Source: Rhodopila sp. (GTDB taxonomy: Bacteria > Pseudomonadota > Alphaproteobacteria > Acetobacterales > Acetobacteraceae). Taken from it: a DNA stretch of 35,268 bases. A model generated the notes under the pieces. It had not been told where the DNA came from. It worked only from the letters and a program-made list of their open reading frames with translations, and did not search any database. The position numbers were made by a program, and so were the translations under genes. Each line of letters starts with the position of its first letter. The stretch's first letter is position 1. The DNA lies in contig JARLIN010000315.1 of assembly GCA_031291715.1 (NCBI GenBank), forward strand, positions 1 through 35,268, in the 5' to 3' direction. Shown here piece after piece: positions 35,052 to 35,268 of this stretch.

Positions 35052-35268
35052 TGGCATACGAAACCACAACCGTTCCGACGGATATCCTGCGCGGCTTCAT
35101 TGCCGACATCTTCAACGCCGCCGGCTGCGAAAGGACGGAAAGCGAGCAGATCGCGCATCATCTGCTGTCCGCCAACCTGACGGGCCATGACAGCCACGGG
35201 GTCATCCGGACGCCGCGCTACATCATCTGGCTGCAAGAGGGCAAAGTCCGGGCCGGGCAGACGCTGAC
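35051..35268 (+). CDS. Ldh_2 (malate/L-lactate/ureidoglycolate) family dehydrogenase, 5' part
   Basis: The first 72 codons of a gene running off the window. MAYETTTVPTDILRGFIADIFNAAGCERTESEQIAHHLLSANLTGHDSHGVIRTPRYI shows the family's N-terminal helices and the conserved DSHGV.R.P.Y motif carrying the catalytic-site His. These are NAD(P)-dependent oxidoreductases acting on 2-hydroxy acids, ureidoglycolate or diketo-sugar acids. Its position beside a sugar-type importer suggests a catabolic role for the imported compound, which is inference. It is absent from the ORF track because it has no stop in the window. Confidence 0.88.
   Translation, partial: MAYETTTVPTDILRGFIADIFNAAGCERTESEQIAHHLLSANLTGHDSHGVIRTPRYIIWLQEGKVRAGQTL

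Overview
The window looks like a piece of a high-GC alphaproteobacterial chromosome, probably Rhodospirillales/Acetobacteraceae-like. This is inferred from the nasT-nasS-nasA-nasB-nasG-nasC order known from Paracoccus and relatives, two sigma-54 promoter matches, many 4-bp ATGA/GTGA gene overlaps, Tat-exported binding proteins and the general protein style. The first ~137 bases are almost pure G and C homopolymer and look like a contig-edge artefact, not biology.

Layout. (1) 138-6788: a minus-strand unit of two luciferase-like (LLM) oxidoreductases, a FadB/FadJ-type bifunctional beta-oxidation enzyme and an acyl-CoA dehydrogenase, ending at a 22-bp perfect hairpin. A divergent LLM gene lies on the plus strand. 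(2) 6785-13633: a nearly complete coenzyme F420 locus. A fused CofG-CofH enzyme (fbiC) overlaps the LLM gene on the plus strand. Across a hypothetical gene lies a tight minus-strand operon fgd-cofE-cofD-cofC, with an F420-dependent glucose-6-phosphate dehydrogenase that would reduce the cofactor. (3) 13803-23208: assimilatory nitrate/nitrite reduction. nasT and nasS (ANTAR antiterminator and its nitrate sensor) are followed by a leader, then nasA (transporter), nasB (nitrite reductase), nasG/nirD (Rieske), nasC (nitrate reductase) and cobA (siroheme synthesis). Both nasT and nasA are preceded by sigma-54 -24/-12 matches. The nasA leader carries two hairpins with AACGAG and AACGAC hexaloops, as expected for a NasT target.

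(4) 23217-24607: a soluble transhydrogenase (sthA) broken by a single-base frameshift. (5) 24750-26723: a thiolase-like protein, a DUF35 zinc-ribbon/OB-fold partner and a 59-residue membrane protein. (6) 26889-34804: a carbohydrate-type ABC importer with three tandem paralogous Tat-exported binding proteins, each followed by a GC-rich hairpin, then two permeases and an ATPase. A strong hairpin terminator follows. (7) 35051-end: the start of an Ldh_2-family dehydrogenase, with its start codon abutting one arm of a 13-bp perfect inverted repeat.

How it fits together. FbiC, CofC, CofD and CofE can build F420, Fgd can reduce it, and the three LLM proteins are candidate users, possibly linked to the adjacent acyl-CoA catabolic genes. 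The nas block imports nitrate and reduces it to ammonium under nitrogen control (sigma-54) and nitrate control (NasS/NasT antitermination). I see no tRNA, rRNA, CRISPR array or transposase gene.
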